From: Schoenoplectus triqueter
Taxonomy: Eukaryota > Streptophyta > Magnoliopsida > Poales > Cyperaceae
Length of the DNA: 31,711 nucleotides
NCBI GenBank assembly: GCA_964058805.1
Contig: CAXKVV010001225.1
Span: 1-31,711, forward strand
Direction of reading: 5' to 3'
Below, in pieces: positions 30,519-31,711 of the stretch. The notes under the pieces were generated by a model, which saw nothing but the letters and a program-made list of their open reading frames with translations, made no database searches and was not told the origin of the DNA. How positions within the stretch are numbered: position 1 is the stretch's first letter; each line of letters starts with the position of its first letter. A program made the translations under genes and the position numbers.

Positions 30519-30757
30519 ATCTTGATTAATTTATAATTAATCTTAATTAGTGTATATTTAAACTTTAATTAGTACTAAATCACAAAATTACTTAAAAAAT
30601 ATAATTAATCGGGTTGGGTTGGGTTGACCCAAACACGATTGACCCGATTCGGGTCAAAAAATTTAAATCCGTACCCGATTCATTTATTTTCGGGACATGT
30701 CGGGTACAGATCGGGTTAGATTAACTCGTCAGGTCGGGTCAATAATTATCACCCCTA

Positions 30758-31711
30758 ATTATGTATATATGCTCAATTTTTAATTTTATGTGACGAACTC
30801 ACAAAAGAGAAATAATTGTTCATATTGTGGTTAATAAATGTGGTGAAGAGAAGCTGTGTTGACCACAACTAGCTATAGTATCAATTAATTATCAGTCAAC
30901 ATAACTGACACAGTATGTTGCATGTGTACGTTCACATCAACATTTAGTGTATATGGAGTGATATTAGTAACTTGTAATTAATGACGAAAAAAGTATTTTT
31001 TTTTTCTGTTATCAAATATCAGAGGAGCAGAAGTATCTCTTAATAATTTGGTACAGCTACCTTTTTGTTTTTTTTTACGCTTTAACAGGTCTTTGTGAAT
31101 TCCGACGGCTCTAAGAAATGTAATTTGTTTATCTTAGTAACCACTAAAATTAATTTAGTAATTCTAGTGTACATAAAGTTGGTACATTAAATATTTGCGG
31201 TATATTTTTTAATAAAAAATATTTAAATAAAAAATCAAAATCATAGATGTGTATCTAATGATGTAGATAAATTTTGTATCAAAATTTAATCAATTTGAAA
31301 GAGATTTTGCCTCTTATCAAATATATTATTTATTTTGACAGTAGAGTTTCAATTATATTGTGATGAATGACTAAGTCATTCTAAATTATTTCAAATATGA
31401 ACACATCTATGATTTGAATTTTTTATTTAAGCAATATTTTTCAAAAAAAAATGTTGTGTAAGTATTGGATATACCATAAAATTGGATGTACACTAGAACT
31501 GTCCAAAGTAATTTATGTCTTTGAAATTTAATAGTTAAAAATATAAAATTAATACTCTATTCACATCATATTCATGAGAAGTACTTAAATTCAATGTAAT
31601 TCCACATTTAATAAAGGAATTAAATTTTTGTAGTTAAATACTAATATTTAATAATAAAATCAAATGGCATTCAAATTACTTAAACAATAAGAGTTTAAAA
31701 CATGGATGACC
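30758..31711. other. AT-rich spacer at the window end
   Basis: No gene, RNA or element termini were recognised. Confidence 0.45.

Larger units (their letters stand above)
29478..30757. mobile_element. Outer hAT-like MITE, inverted relative to 28583-29003, carrying nested insertions
   Basis: The left part GGAGTCTCAATGGCTCGGGT..ATTTTATTATTATTTTT and right part GATTGACCCGATTCGGGTCA..GGTCAATAATTATCACCCCT read as the reverse complement of the 28583-29003 MITE. It is interrupted by the element at 29575-30518. Excluding that, it is about 335 bp. Confidence 0.6.

Overview
The window looks like nuclear DNA of a flowering plant, probably a dicot. It is very AT-rich, has plant-type introns and many (TA)n runs, and is dominated by plant DNA transposons (CACTA, hAT, Mutator-like and Tourist-like elements) with only a few short genes. 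The species cannot be read from the sequence.

The main genic content is a family of small secreted peptide precursors, all on the + strand: gene 1 at 3356-3577 (73 aa), gene 2 at 12284-12445 (53 aa), gene 3 at 29147-29359 (70 aa), and a broken fourth copy at 8372-8449. Each intact copy has a signal peptide ending in an AAR junction and a C-terminal tail with SNCT, an Asn/Gly/Ser-rich stretch and a second Cys exactly 10 residues later. They recall CTNIP/SCREW-type phytocytokine precursors, but that link is from memory and unverified. A conserved upstream module (GACCAAA..ATGCAAATGTGAYTCACACGGTTT) precedes all three genes and also survives at 7044-7082, upstream of the relic. The TATA-to-ATG distance is 143-147 bp in genes 1 and 2. 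In gene 3 it is the same only after subtracting a hAT MITE inserted just downstream of the TATA box.

Layout: 1-950 holds a doubtful two-exon gene on the - strand; 950-3140 is mostly featureless. Then come gene 1 (3.1-3.6 kb), a decayed MITE and AT-rich spacer (4-7 kb), and the relic peptide locus with two Tourist-like elements and a Mutator-like MITE (7.0-9.0 kb). A hAT-like element (10.3-10.9 kb) and gene 2 (12.1-12.45 kb) follow. A complete but dead CACTA transposon (12975-18450) carries a broken tnp2-type transposase and a broken Ulp1-like protease reading frame, both on the - strand. Beyond it are a 414-bp foldback element (20.2-20.6 kb), a non-autonomous CACTA (21043-22082) nested in an older repeat, and foldback fragments near 23 kb. 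A CpG-rich 58-bp minisatellite (17 units, 25.0-26.0 kb) lies between two diverged copies of a ~285-bp segment. Gene 3 is surrounded by insertions: a foldback and a hAT MITE upstream, and a three-level nested hAT composite downstream (29478-30757).

No tRNA, rRNA or CRISPR array was seen. The peptide genes appear to be local duplicates under a shared promoter architecture that transposons have been eroding copy by copy.
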